Position numbers and translations under genes: made by a program
NCBI GenBank assembly: GCA_902803265.1
Contig: CADCPD010000144.1
Location: forward strand, 1 to 9,524
Reading direction: 5' to 3'
DNA from: an uncultured bacterium
GTDB lineage: Bacteria; Cyanobacteriota; Vampirovibrionia; Gastranaerophilales; Gastranaerophilaceae
Length of the DNA: 9,524 nucleotides
Shown here: piece by piece, positions 1 through 7,064 of the stretch
Position numbering within the stretch: the stretch's first letter is position 1
Layout: each line of letters starts with the position of its first letter
Notes under the pieces: model-generated
Database searches by the model: none
The model's input: only the letters and a program-made list of their open reading frames with translations
Told to the model about the DNA's origin: nothing

Positions 1-2083
1 ACAAGAGCCAACTGTACTACCTTCAAAAATACCAGCATTATTGGTAAATGGTTCTTCAGGTATTGCTGTTGGTATGGCAACTAACATTCCTCCTCACAAC
101 GTATCTGAAGTTGTTGACGGTACTATTGCATTGATTGATAATCCTGATATTACAATTGATGGTTTGATGGAATATATTAAAGGTCCGGATTTTCCTACAG
201 CAGCTACAATTGTTGGCTTGAATGATATTAAACAAGCTTATGAAACTGGCAGAGGCTCTATTAAAATGTCTGCAGTTGCTACTATTGAAGAATTACCTGG
301 TGGTGGTGGTCGTCAAGGCAGAACTGCTATAATTGTTACTGAAATTCCATATCAGGTTAACAAAGCCATGCTTATCGAAAAAATCGCAGAACTTGTTAAA
401 GATCAAAAATTAACAGGTATTTCTGATTTGAGAGATGAATCTGACAGAGAAGGTATGCGTATTGTTATTGAATTAAAACGTGATGCAAAACCTGATGTCG
501 TTAAAAATAATTTGTTTAAGCATACTCAATTAGCAACTACATTTGGCTATAATATGCTTGCCCTTTGCGGTAAACAACCAAGATTAATGAATTTAAAACA
601 AGTTTTAGAAGAATTTGTTTCTCACCGTGTTGAAATTGTAACAAGACGTACAACTTTCTTCTTGAAGAAAGCAAAATTGAGAGCTCATATTTTAGCAGGT
701 TTATTGATTGCGTTGGGTTCGTTAGATGAAGTTATTGAACTTATTAAAAAATCTAAAACAACTGATGATGCAAGAGAAGGCTTGATGTCGAGATTTGGGC
801 TTGATGTTGAACAAGCAAATGCAATTCTTGAAATGCAATTAAGAAGATTGACAGGTTTGGAACAAGATAAAATCAAGAATGAATATGATGAATTATTGAA
901 GAAAATTGAAGAATATGAAGAAATTCTTTCTGACAGAAAACTTGTTCTAAATATTATCAAAACAGAGCTTTTGGAAGATAAAGCAAAATATGGTGATGAA
1001 AGAAAAACTCAAATTGTTCCTGAACAAGGTGAAATGAGTATAGAAGATTTAACCCCAAATATTCCTATGGCAGTGTTTATGACTAACCAAGGATATTTGA
1101 AACGTATTTCTTTAGATACTTTTGAAAGACAAAATCGTGCAACAAGAGGTAAGAGCGGTATCAAAACAAAAGAAGATGATGATATACAACACTTCTTTAC
1201 CGCAATGATGCATGATAAAGTCCTATTCTTTAGTTCAAAAGGAACAGTTTATAGCTTAAATGTTTATGATTTTCCTGAAGGTCAAAGACAGGCTAAAGGT
1301 TTACCAATTGTAAATCTTCTTCCTATTGAACAAGGAGAAAAAATTACAGCTGTAGTACCTGTTAGTGAATTTTCTTCTGATTTAAATTTGATTATGCTTA
1401 CAAAATCTGGCTTTATAAAACGTATAGAGTTGAGTAATTTCGCAAGTATAAGAAGAAACGGTATTATTGCTATATCATTAGAAGAAAATGATGAGCTTGA
1501 TTGGGTAAAACTTGCAAAATCTAATGATGAAATTATTATCGGAACAAGCTGTGGTATGGCAATCAGATTTAGAGTAGATGATTTAAGACCTTTAGGCAGA
1601 AGTGCAAGAGGTGTTACATCAATGAAATTGAGAACAGGTGATACAATTATCGGTTGTGATATCGTTCCTCAAAATTATGATGCTGACTTACTTGTTGTGA
1701 CATCTGACGGATTTGGTAAACGTTCAAAATTATCTGAATTTAGAACTCAAAACAGAGGCGGTATCGGATTAATTGCAACTAAGTTCAAATCTTCTTCATC
1801 TAGACTTGTTGCTTTAACAATTGTTGATGAAAATGATGAAGTTATGCTTGTTACAGCAAACGGTATTTGCACAAGATTAAAAGCCGGAGATATTTCTCGT
1901 CAAGGAAGACCTGCAACTGGTGTTAGAGCTCAAAATTTAGTTGATAATGACACGGTTGTGTCTGTTAACAAAATTGTAAACCCTGATACTGAAGATTCTT
2001 CTCAACTTCCATCTTCGTCTGATGCTGAAGCTAACAATGTTGATGATGTTGTACAAACAAAATTAATTAATCCTGAAATGTAG
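1..2083 (+). CDS. gyrA: DNA gyrase subunit A, 5'-truncated by the window edge
   Basis: Catalytic and DNA-wrapping subunit of gyrase, which uses ATP (through GyrB) to introduce negative supercoils. The reading frame is open from base 2, so the gene enters from the left; about 150 N-terminal residues, including the catalytic tyrosine and quinolone-resistance region, lie outside. The first visible residues match the conserved GyrA stretch ending in NGSSGIAVGMATNIPPHN. A coiled-coil arm follows, then a C-terminal beta-pinwheel. Six blade-type turns can be read in order: GYLKRISL, GTVYSLNV, GFIKRIEL, GMAIRFRV, GFGKRSKL and GICTRLKA. The tail is acidic and Ser/Asp-rich. The canonical GyrA box QRRGGKG is replaced by QNRATRGKSG at bases 1130-1159, a form I associate with cyanobacterial GyrA. 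ParC is the alternative, but the full six-blade domain and overall match favour GyrA. No terminator is visible after the TAG stop. Confidence 0.93.
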   Translation, partial: QEPTVLPSKIPALLVNGSSGIAVGMATNIPPHNVSEVVDGTIALIDNPDITIDGLMEYIKGPDFPTAATIVGLNDIKQAYETGRGSIKMSAVATIEELPGGGGRQGRTAIIVTEIPYQVNKAMLIEKIAELVKDQKLTGISDLRDESDREGMRIVIELKRDAKPDVVKNNLFKHTQLATTFGYNMLALCGKQPRLMNLKQVLEEFVSHRVEIVTRRTTFFLKKAKLRAHILAGLLIALGSLDEVIELIKKSKTTDDAREGLMSRFGLDVEQANAILEMQLRRLTGLEQDKIKNEYDELLKKIEEYEEILSDRKLVLNIIKTELLEDKAKYGDERKTQIVPEQGEMSIEDLTPNIPMAVFMTNQGYLKRISLDTFERQNRATRGKSGIKTKEDDDIQHFFTAMMHDKVLFFSSKGTVYSLNVYDFPEGQRQAKGLPIVNLLPIEQGEKITAVVPVSEFSSDLNLIMLTKSGFIKRIELSNFASIRRNGIIAISLEENDELDWVKLAKSNDEIIIGTSCGMAIRFRVDDLRPLGRSARGVTSMKLRTGDTIIGCDIVPQNYDADLLVVTSDGFGKRSKLSEFRTQNRGGIGLIATKFKSSSSRLVALTIVDENDEVMLVTANGICTRLKAGDISRQGRPATGVRAQNLVDNDTVVSVNKIVNPDTEDSSQLPSSSDAEANNVDDVVQTKLINPEM

Positions 2084-2129
2084 TTTAATTAGGTAATAGT
2101 ATAATATTTATTTTTGGTATGATAATTAT
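2084..2129 (+). promoter_or_regulatory. Short A/T-rich gap with -10-like elements before the MshEN gene
   Basis: This 46-bp gap carries an exact TATAAT at 2100-2105 and an extended -10-like TGGTATGAT at 2115-2123. No convincing -35 box sits at 16-18 bp from either. The second element ends six bases before the ATG at 2130, so transcription from it would start at or next to the start codon and give a leaderless mRNA. There is no Shine-Dalgarno sequence before that ATG, unlike most genes downstream. In such A/T-rich DNA, -10-like hits occur by chance, so this is a weak call. Confidence 0.35.
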
Positions 2130-2375
2130 ATGAAAAATTTATACAAAATTGATGATTGGAAAGACGTTAGTGAACATCAGATGATTGGTGAAATTTTACT
2201 TGAAGCTGGTAAAATTAATCTGATTCATTTGGGTATGGCACTGGATATTCAAAGATTTCAAAAAATGCCATTGGGTGAGATTTTTGTTAGCATGAAACTT
2301 CTTTCTGATGATGAATTAAATGCGGCTTTGGATTTGCAGCAGCAAATTGATAAATTAATCAAAGAAAGAGGTTAA
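2130..2375 (+). CDS. Small free-standing MshEN-type (T2SSE N-terminal-like) domain protein
   Basis: An 81-aa protein with no signal peptide or membrane segment. Residues 18-41 and 47-70 are two 24-residue repeats of the pattern xLGxxLxxxGxIxxxxLxxALxxQ, separated by exactly five residues (42-46). That 24-5-24 layout is the hallmark of the MshEN domain found at the N terminus of type II secretion/type IV pilus ATPases (GspE, PilB, MshE), some of which bind cyclic di-GMP. Here the domain stands alone: no ATPase follows, and the next gene is a membrane protein. The arginine that begins the motif in known c-di-GMP binders is Met18 in the first repeat and Pro47 in the second, so nucleotide binding is uncertain. 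The last 11 residues are a charged helix. The start at 2130 is the only plausible one; an in-frame stop lies at 2097 and no ribosome site is visible. The next gene starts one base after the stop, so the two are probably co-transcribed. Confidence 0.75.
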   Translation: MKNLYKIDDWKDVSEHQMIGEILLEAGKINLIHLGMALDIQRFQKMPLGEIFVSMKLLSDDELNAALDLQQQIDKLIKERG

Positions 2376-2376
2376 A

Positions 2377-3411
2377 ATGGAATATAAAAAATATTTTACT
2401 TTTAAAAATATTATTTTTTTAATTCTCATTGTTCTCTTTTTTAGTTTTATTCCAAATTTTCTTGATTTATTTATGTTGCTGTTTACAACATTCGTTTTAG
2501 CGTCTTCTGTTGAACCATTTGTAAAATTTTTTGAAAAAAAAATGAATCGTACTTTAGCAACATTTATTGTAATGGTTTTAACGATTCTTGCTACAGTATT
2601 GGTCTTGATACCAGTATTTAGAATGGCTATTGAGCAGACATATCTTGTAGTGGAATCTTTACCTCACCGTTTTATGGTTTTAAAAAATATTGTTATTGGT
2701 AATGGCTGGATTGCTGCAGAAATAATAGATAAGGTTGATCTTTCTGCAATTGCTGCTCCTACTGCTGATATTACTAAAAATATTTTAGACAAATCTTTAT
2801 CTTTTACTGTAGAATTTTTTAATTTTATAGTTTTCTTTATCGCATTTTTTATGATGATGTTTTATTTTATCAAAGACAAAAATTACCTTTTTGATAAATT
2901 TGTCGAGTTTTTTCCTCTTGCTATTAAAGACAAAACCAGAGCTGTTTTAAATGATATTTCTGAAAAAGTTGGAGGATATGTAATCGGTCAAATTCTTTCA
3001 AATATTACAATTTGGATTATGGTGAGTATTGTTTTGTTCTTTTTTAAAGTTGATTATCCTGTTGTTTTAGGATTTATCGCAGGTTTGCTTGATATAGTTC
3101 CTGTTCTTGGGCCTACTATTGCTTTGTTGTTAATATTATTTACTGCATATCATTTAGGTTTTTTAAAGATGGGTTTGATTATTCTTTTATTTTTGATTAT
3201 TCAACAAATCTCAAACAGCTTTATAAAACCTGTTATCTTTGGTAAATTTTTAGATTTGCATCCGTTGGCTATTTTGGTTGCAATCTTTATTTGTGCACAA
3301 ATTTTTGGTGTACTTGGTGTAATTTTAGCACCTGCTATTGCAGCGACCGTTTGTATTTTGGTTGATGAATTATATTTGATACCTCTAAATAAGGAAAATA
3401 CGAATGAGTAA
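2377..3411 (+). CDS. AI-2E/PerM-family (UPF0118) integral membrane transporter
   Basis: A 344-aa inner-membrane protein of the AI-2E family, whose members have been proposed to export autoinducer-2 or act as Na+/H+ antiporters or permeases; the substrate here cannot be inferred. Hydrophobic segments fall at about 11-45 (two), 59-82, 146-166, 204-224, 227-256, 263-283 and 294-330, with a large soluble loop at about 83-145 after the first three, as is usual for the family. Family signatures are YVIGQ (201-205), the DIVPVLGP loop (239-246) and the C-terminal run KPVIFGKFLDLHPLAIL (284-300) followed by GVLGVILAPAIAA. Length is normal (330-380 aa). The start has an AGAGG ribosome site at 2367-2371, inside the end of the preceding gene, five bases from the ATG. 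The 3' end overlaps the next gene by 8 nt. Confidence 0.88.
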   Translation: MEYKKYFTFKNIIFLILIVLFFSFIPNFLDLFMLLFTTFVLASSVEPFVKFFEKKMNRTLATFIVMVLTILATVLVLIPVFRMAIEQTYLVVESLPHRFMVLKNIVIGNGWIAAEIIDKVDLSAIAAPTADITKNILDKSLSFTVEFFNFIVFFIAFFMMMFYFIKDKNYLFDKFVEFFPLAIKDKTRAVLNDISEKVGGYVIGQILSNITIWIMVSIVLFFFKVDYPVVLGFIAGLLDIVPVLGPTIALLLILFTAYHLGFLKMGLIILLFLIIQQISNSFIKPVIFGKFLDLHPLAILVAIFICAQIFGVLGVILAPAIAATVCILVDELYLIPLNKENTNE

Positions 3412-4927
3412 AGAGATTTGTCTTTATAGAGTTAGTAAAATTAAAAATCCCGATGTGAAATTGTGGATGTGTTTTCCTTCTGTATACTCATTTTCACTAT
3501 CTTCTTTGGGTTATTTGTGGATTTCTAAAGAATTTGATGAGCGTGATGATGTTTTTGTGGAACGTGTTTGTTCTGATACGTCTTCAACTTGTTTAAGTGT
3601 CAAGGAATTGGATTTTATTGGTTTTTCTTTTTCTTTTGATTTAGATTTCTTAAATATTTTTAAGATGCTTGATAAGTATTCTATACCTCTTAAAGCTGAG
3701 GATAGAGATGATACTTTTCCTTTTATTTTTGCAGGCGGACCTGTCATTACAGCTAATCCGATGCCTTATTCAAAAATATTTGATTTCTTTTTGATTGGTG
3801 ATTCAAAAAATGTAAATACAACTGTTGTTGATGTATACAAAAATAATAGGGATAAAACTAAAGACGAAATTTTAAACATTTTATCAGATATTGAAGGTGT
3901 ATTTGTTCCAAAGTATCCTAAACCTGTTCAAAAATCTACTACAACTTTGGATTGTTGTGTTTATACGCCTATTATTTCTGAAGATGCTTACTTTAAAGAT
4001 ACGTTTATTCTTGAAATTGTGAGAGGATGTTCTAATTGTTGCGCTTTTTGTTTGGCTTCTTATTTAAATCTTCCTCAACGAAATGTCGAATTAAGTAAGA
4101 TTATTGAAGCTTTGGAAATAGGGTTGAATTTTACTGATAAAATAGCACTTTTGGGAGCAAATGTTTGTACTCATCCAGATATTGATGCTATTTGTAATTA
4201 CCTTTTAGAGAAAATGTCAAAAGGTAAAAAGATTGAAATGTCTATTTCTTCTTTAAGAGCAGATAAATTATCTCCATTAATTGTTAAAACTCTTGTGAGA
4301 GCCGGTTGTAAAACGGCCACTGTTGCTCTTGAAGCAGGTAGTGAAAGATTAAGAAAGGTTATAAATAAAAATATTTCTAATGCACAATTTGTTGACACGG
4401 TACGAGTTTCAAGAGATAATGGTTTAAAAGGCTTAAAAGTATATTGTATGTTGGGGCTTCCGACAGAAACAATGGAAGATTTAGAAGATTTAGTAAAATT
4501 TGTAAAAACCTTAAAGACTGATTTTAAAGGTTTTGATTTGTCGTATTCATTTTCTACATTTATTCCAAAACCTCATACACCTTTTCAGTGGTGTGCAAGG
4601 GAAGATTCAAAATCTCTAGAAAATAAGCAGCACTATCTTAAAAAGGAATTTCATAAACTTGGTTTAAAGGCTTCTTTTTCAAGTGTTAAATGGGATTATT
4701 ATCAAACTGTTCTTTCTCGTGGTGATGAAAGATTAGGTGATTATTTAATTGAAGTTTATAAAAATGGAGCAAATTTGGGAGCTTTTAAGAATTCGGCAAA
4801 AGGTTTGCTTGATGTTTCTGAGTTTGTTGGTGAATTTGATATTAATTCCGATTTATGTTGGGATATTATAAAAGTTAAACCCGAAAAATTTGCTCTTATC
4901 AGCGAACATAATAGATTATTGCATTAA
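3404..4927 (+). CDS. Radical SAM protein with N-terminal cobalamin-binding-like domain
   Basis: A 507-aa cytoplasmic enzyme of the B12-binding-type radical SAM group, resembling the uncharacterised family TIGR03960. Residues about 1-170 form the N-terminal alpha/beta domain, with the family pattern DFIGFSFSFDL (70-80), IPLKAEDR and AGGPVITANPMP (110-121). I do not see the DxHxxG motif of classical base-off cobalamin binding. The radical SAM core spans about 200-430. The [4Fe-4S] motif CxxxCxxC is Cys209, Cys213 and Cys216 in RGCSNCCAFC, with an extra Cys212. Later motifs are ALEAGSERLRK (308-318), a SAM-binding region, and YCMLGLPTET (347-356). LSRGDERLG (437-445) and YKNGA match the segment that follows the core in TIGR03960. 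The protein lacks the extra C-terminal domain (TIGR03936/DUF2344) fused in longer relatives. Substrate is unknown. The start is set by AAGGA at 3391-3395 and the ATGAGTAA overlap with the upstream gene. An 80-bp gap follows. Confidence 0.82.
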   Translation: MSKEICLYRVSKIKNPDVKLWMCFPSVYSFSLSSLGYLWISKEFDERDDVFVERVCSDTSSTCLSVKELDFIGFSFSFDLDFLNIFKMLDKYSIPLKAEDRDDTFPFIFAGGPVITANPMPYSKIFDFFLIGDSKNVNTTVVDVYKNNRDKTKDEILNILSDIEGVFVPKYPKPVQKSTTTLDCCVYTPIISEDAYFKDTFILEIVRGCSNCCAFCLASYLNLPQRNVELSKIIEALEIGLNFTDKIALLGANVCTHPDIDAICNYLLEKMSKGKKIEMSISSLRADKLSPLIVKTLVRAGCKTATVALEAGSERLRKVINKNISNAQFVDTVRVSRDNGLKGLKVYCMLGLPTETMEDLEDLVKFVKTLKTDFKGFDLSYSFSTFIPKPHTPFQWCAREDSKSLENKQHYLKKEFHKLGLKASFSSVKWDYYQTVLSRGDERLGDYLIEVYKNGANLGAFKNSAKGLLDVSEFVGEFDINSDLCWDIIKVKPEKFALISEHNRLLH

Positions 4928-4947
4928 TTCACAATTTGTAATATGTT

Positions 4948-4976
4948 TTGTAATTTATCTATGTAAGTTATACAAT
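4948..4976 (+). promoter_or_regulatory. Sigma-70-like promoter for the symporter operon
   Basis: A -35-like TTGTAA (4948-4953; 4 of 6 consensus bases) lies 17 bp upstream of a -10-like TACAAT (4971-4976; 5 of 6). This predicts a transcript starting near 4983, about 25 nt before the ATG at 5008, with the ribosome site inside the leader. The octamer TTTGTAAT occurs twice as a direct repeat, at 4935-4942 and 4947-4954; the second copy contains the -35. TATAAC at 4982-4987 is an alternative -10. Confidence 0.6.
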
Positions 4977-4994
4977 TACTATATAACTTATATA
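4960..4994. promoter_or_regulatory. 35-bp near-perfect palindrome overlapping the promoter (operator candidate)
   Basis: The arms TATGTAAGTTATA (4960-4972) and TATAACTTATATA (4982-4994) are inverted copies over 13 bases with a single mismatch, around a 9-base centre. The left arm overlaps the predicted -10 and the right arm covers the predicted transcription start and leader, ending just before the ribosome site at 4996. This is the position of a classic repressor operator. It is not followed by a T-run, so it is not a terminator for the upstream gene. In transcripts reading through from upstream the same sequence could form a hairpin next to the ribosome site. A/T-rich DNA yields palindromes more easily, but 12 of 13 matching pairs is strong. 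Confidence 0.55.
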
Positions 4995-4995
4995 T

Positions 4996-5001
4996 GAGGT
5001 G
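4996..5001 (+). promoter_or_regulatory. Ribosome binding site that sets the symporter start at 5008
   Basis: GAGGTG lies six bases before the ATG at 5008. An in-frame GTG at 4999 overlaps this site and would have no ribosome site of its own, so the ATG is preferred. Confidence 0.8.
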
Positions 5002-5007
5002 TATTTT

Positions 5008-6330
5008 ATGAAATTACATATGCAGATATTGATTGCATTGGGTTTAGGTATAAAACGTAATTGGCACATATTCTTTGGTCTTGTTGCTGGTGTTATTGCC
5101 GGAATTTTGCTTCAAGGCTCTGAAAATACTTTTATAATTAATTTTCTTACCTTTATTGGACAAGTATTTATAAGACTTATTCAAATGGTTGTTATGCCAC
5201 TTGTTGTATCAGCGATTATTATTGGTATTTCGAGTGTTGGCGATAATAAATTATTGGCTGTTTTTGGTAAAAAAATGGTTTTGTATTACGGTATTATTAC
5301 TGTTGCTGCAGTTACTATCGGAACAGTTTTGGCTTTATTGCTGCATCCTGGGCTTGGTGCTGTTGAATTTATTAATCATGATGCTGCAGTTGATATTCAG
5401 GAACAAGTTGCAGCTACAATTGAACAACAGCGCGGTAATATGCTTAATATGTTATTGAGCTTTATACCTAAAAATCCTGTTGAAGTTTTTGCCAGTGGGG
5501 CAATGGTTCCTATTATTGCATTTATTCTACTTTTTGCTGTTGCATTTGCAAAAATCGGTGAAATTAATAGACCTGTAGTTTCATTTTTTGAATCTATCTT
5601 TGCCGCAACTATGAAAGTTACAGATTGGATTATGTATTTTGCAGCTCCAGGGGTTTTTGCATTGACTGCTGTTTCTATTGCAAGTTATGGTGTCAATATT
5701 TTTGAAAGTATTTCTAAATTTTTAATTTGTATTTTTATTGCTTTTGGTATTCAGTTTTTTGTAGTATATCCATTATTTTTAAAGGCTTTTTCAAAAGTTC
5801 CTGTTATAATGCTATACACTGCAATGGCTGAAGCTATGATGGTTGCGTTTGGTACTGCAAGTTCATCTGCAACATTACCTTTAACAATTGCTTGTTGTGA
5901 AAAAAGAGGTATTTCTCATAAAATTTCAAGCTTTGTCTTACCTTTAGGTGCTACATTGAATATGGATGCAACAGCTATAGTTCAAGTTGTTGCTGTTATA
6001 TTCTTAACTCAGGCTTATGGCGTTGCTTTAAGTCCATTTATGATTTTACAAATTGCATTTTTAGCTATTGTTGCATCAAGTACTTGTGCAGGTATTCCTG
6101 GAACAGGGCTTATCACCGTAGCTTTAATATTAAATGGTATGGGCTTGTCTCCTGAACAATTGGTAGCAGGATTTGCATTCTTGTTCACGATTGAAAGATT
6201 AACTGATATGTTTGCAACTATGCTTAACGTATTGTCAGATGCTGTTGTTGCTGCTGCAATTGCAGATAATCAAAATGAGATTAATTATGATTTATTAAAT
6301 AATCCTGATGCTTATAATGAGGTCATTTAA
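5008..6330 (+). CDS. DAACS-family Na+-coupled amino acid/dicarboxylate symporter, substrate arginine missing
   Basis: A 440-aa inner-membrane symporter of the dicarboxylate/amino acid:cation symporter family (GltP, DctA, SstT, GltPh). The first hairpin loop has the serine-rich motif FGTASSSATLP (281-291). TM7 carries PLGATLNMDATA (312-323), with the Na+-site residues Asn318, Met319 and Asp320; the usual NMDGT glycine is Ala321. The second hairpin has AGIPGTG (361-367). In TM8, Asp400, Thr404, Asn407 and Asp411 align with GltPh Asp394, Thr398, Asn401 and Asp405. The position of GltPh Arg397, which binds the side-chain carboxylate of aspartate, is Ala403. By analogy with neutral amino acid transporters such as ASCT, this argues for a neutral substrate and against glutamate or succinate. 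That is inference from alignment by eye. First gene of a five-gene operon behind its own promoter; its stop overlaps the next ATG by one base. Confidence 0.9.
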   Translation: MKLHMQILIALGLGIKRNWHIFFGLVAGVIAGILLQGSENTFIINFLTFIGQVFIRLIQMVVMPLVVSAIIIGISSVGDNKLLAVFGKKMVLYYGIITVAAVTIGTVLALLLHPGLGAVEFINHDAAVDIQEQVAATIEQQRGNMLNMLLSFIPKNPVEVFASGAMVPIIAFILLFAVAFAKIGEINRPVVSFFESIFAATMKVTDWIMYFAAPGVFALTAVSIASYGVNIFESISKFLICIFIAFGIQFFVVYPLFLKAFSKVPVIMLYTAMAEAMMVAFGTASSSATLPLTIACCEKRGISHKISSFVLPLGATLNMDATAIVQVVAVIFLTQAYGVALSPFMILQIAFLAIVASSTCAGIPGTGLITVALILNGMGLSPEQLVAGFAFLFTIERLTDMFATMLNVLSDAVVAAAIADNQNEINYDLLNNPDAYNEVI

Positions 6331-7064
6331 TGGCTCTTTTAAGTTCAAAAAAATATATTGCGTTTTGGGGATATCCTGATCCGGTTGTAATGCAAAATGT
6401 CAAATTAGATTATCCTGATGCAGATTGGCTTGATTTGGATGTTGATTTTGATGCACCCGATTTTAATATTTTGCCCGATGTATCATGCAAAATTATCAAA
6501 AATCTGGTAAATAACGCTTTTTATTATAAAAACAATATAGTAAAAGTTATAGCTGCTATCGGAAAAGAAAAATGTGATTCAGGCTGGTATGTAGCTCATC
6601 TTTTGAAAAAATTCGGTTTTGATGTAATTGAAACCAAATTTGAGCAATTGGAAAACAGAAAACCTATTATTTATTCAACCTCAAATCTACCGTTAATTGA
6701 TAAAATCAATTTGATTATGAACTCTATACCCTCACCTATTAAAGTTGATTGTGAATATGTTCAGCCAAAATTTGGCTTTTGGGGAGTTCCGCCAAATGAT
6801 ATTGAAATTTTGAAATTATTCCCTAATGAAACACATGTCTATGGCTGGACAAGATGCTGTGAAGCAGGTGTACCTGCGGATTTAGATTTGGAAATGTTTG
6901 TAGATGAAGATGTCCCGACAGTTTTTTATGCACAGGCGTTTTGTGCAAAGGGAGCTTTGGCTAAATATCTAGCTGATAAATATTCAGGACTTTATATAGA
7001 TATTGATGATTATGCAACAAATTCTGTTAAAGCTAAAATTGAAGCGTTTTTGAGGTTACGATAA
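6330..7064 (+). CDS. Unrecognised cysteine-containing protein with two similar halves
   Basis: A 244-aa soluble protein I do not recognise. It appears to be an internal duplication of an alpha/beta unit. FWGYP (12-16) in the first half corresponds to FWGVP (150-154) in the second, and CDSG (82-85) with its following helix corresponds to CAKG (205-208), each helix ending in a short hydrophobic strand. Cysteines are at 53, 82, 141, 176, 177 and 205; 82 and 205 are at equivalent points of the two halves, and 176-177 form a CC pair in GWTRCCEAG. The C-terminal end IDDYATNSVKAKIEAFLR faintly recalls the acidic RIEAF end of 2-hydroxyacyl-CoA dehydratase (HgdB-like) subunits, but no other HgdB motif is seen. 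It starts in a TAATG overlap with the symporter, with GAGGT at 6319-6323, and ends in a TAATG overlap with the activase-like gene. This makes it a candidate partner of that ATPase. No function is assigned. Confidence 0.85.
   Translation: MALLSSKKYIAFWGYPDPVVMQNVKLDYPDADWLDLDVDFDAPDFNILPDVSCKIIKNLVNNAFYYKNNIVKVIAAIGKEKCDSGWYVAHLLKKFGFDVIETKFEQLENRKPIIYSTSNLPLIDKINLIMNSIPSPIKVDCEYVQPKFGFWGVPPNDIEILKLFPNETHVYGWTRCCEAGVPADLDLEMFVDEDVPTVFYAQAFCAKGALAKYLADKYSGLYIDIDDYATNSVKAKIEAFLRLR

Noticed and set aside
41..43. TTG at 41 as the start of the gyrase subunit
   Set aside because: The frame is open to base 2 and encodes conserved GyrA residues (EPTVLPSKIPALL) before this codon, so it is an internal leucine.
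685..960. Minus-strand open frame inside gyrA
   Set aside because: Ser/Ile-rich antisense shadow of the coiled-coil region; no protein-like motifs. Similar shadows at 3511-3747, 4198-4398 and 7174-7389 were rejected for the same reason.
2084..2129. Terminator after gyrA
   Set aside because: No GC-containing hairpin followed by a T-run is visible; read-through into the next gene remains possible.
2377..3411. Calling the AI-2E protein a quorum-sensing autoinducer-2 exporter
   Set aside because: The family name does not establish substrate, and nothing in the window (no luxS or lsr genes) supports signalling.
4999..5001. GTG start for the symporter
   Set aside because: It overlaps the GAGGTG ribosome site that serves the ATG at 5008.
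5189..5458. Open frame in another phase inside the symporter gene
   Set aside because: Leucine-rich out-of-frame translation of a transmembrane gene with no ribosome site or family resemblance.
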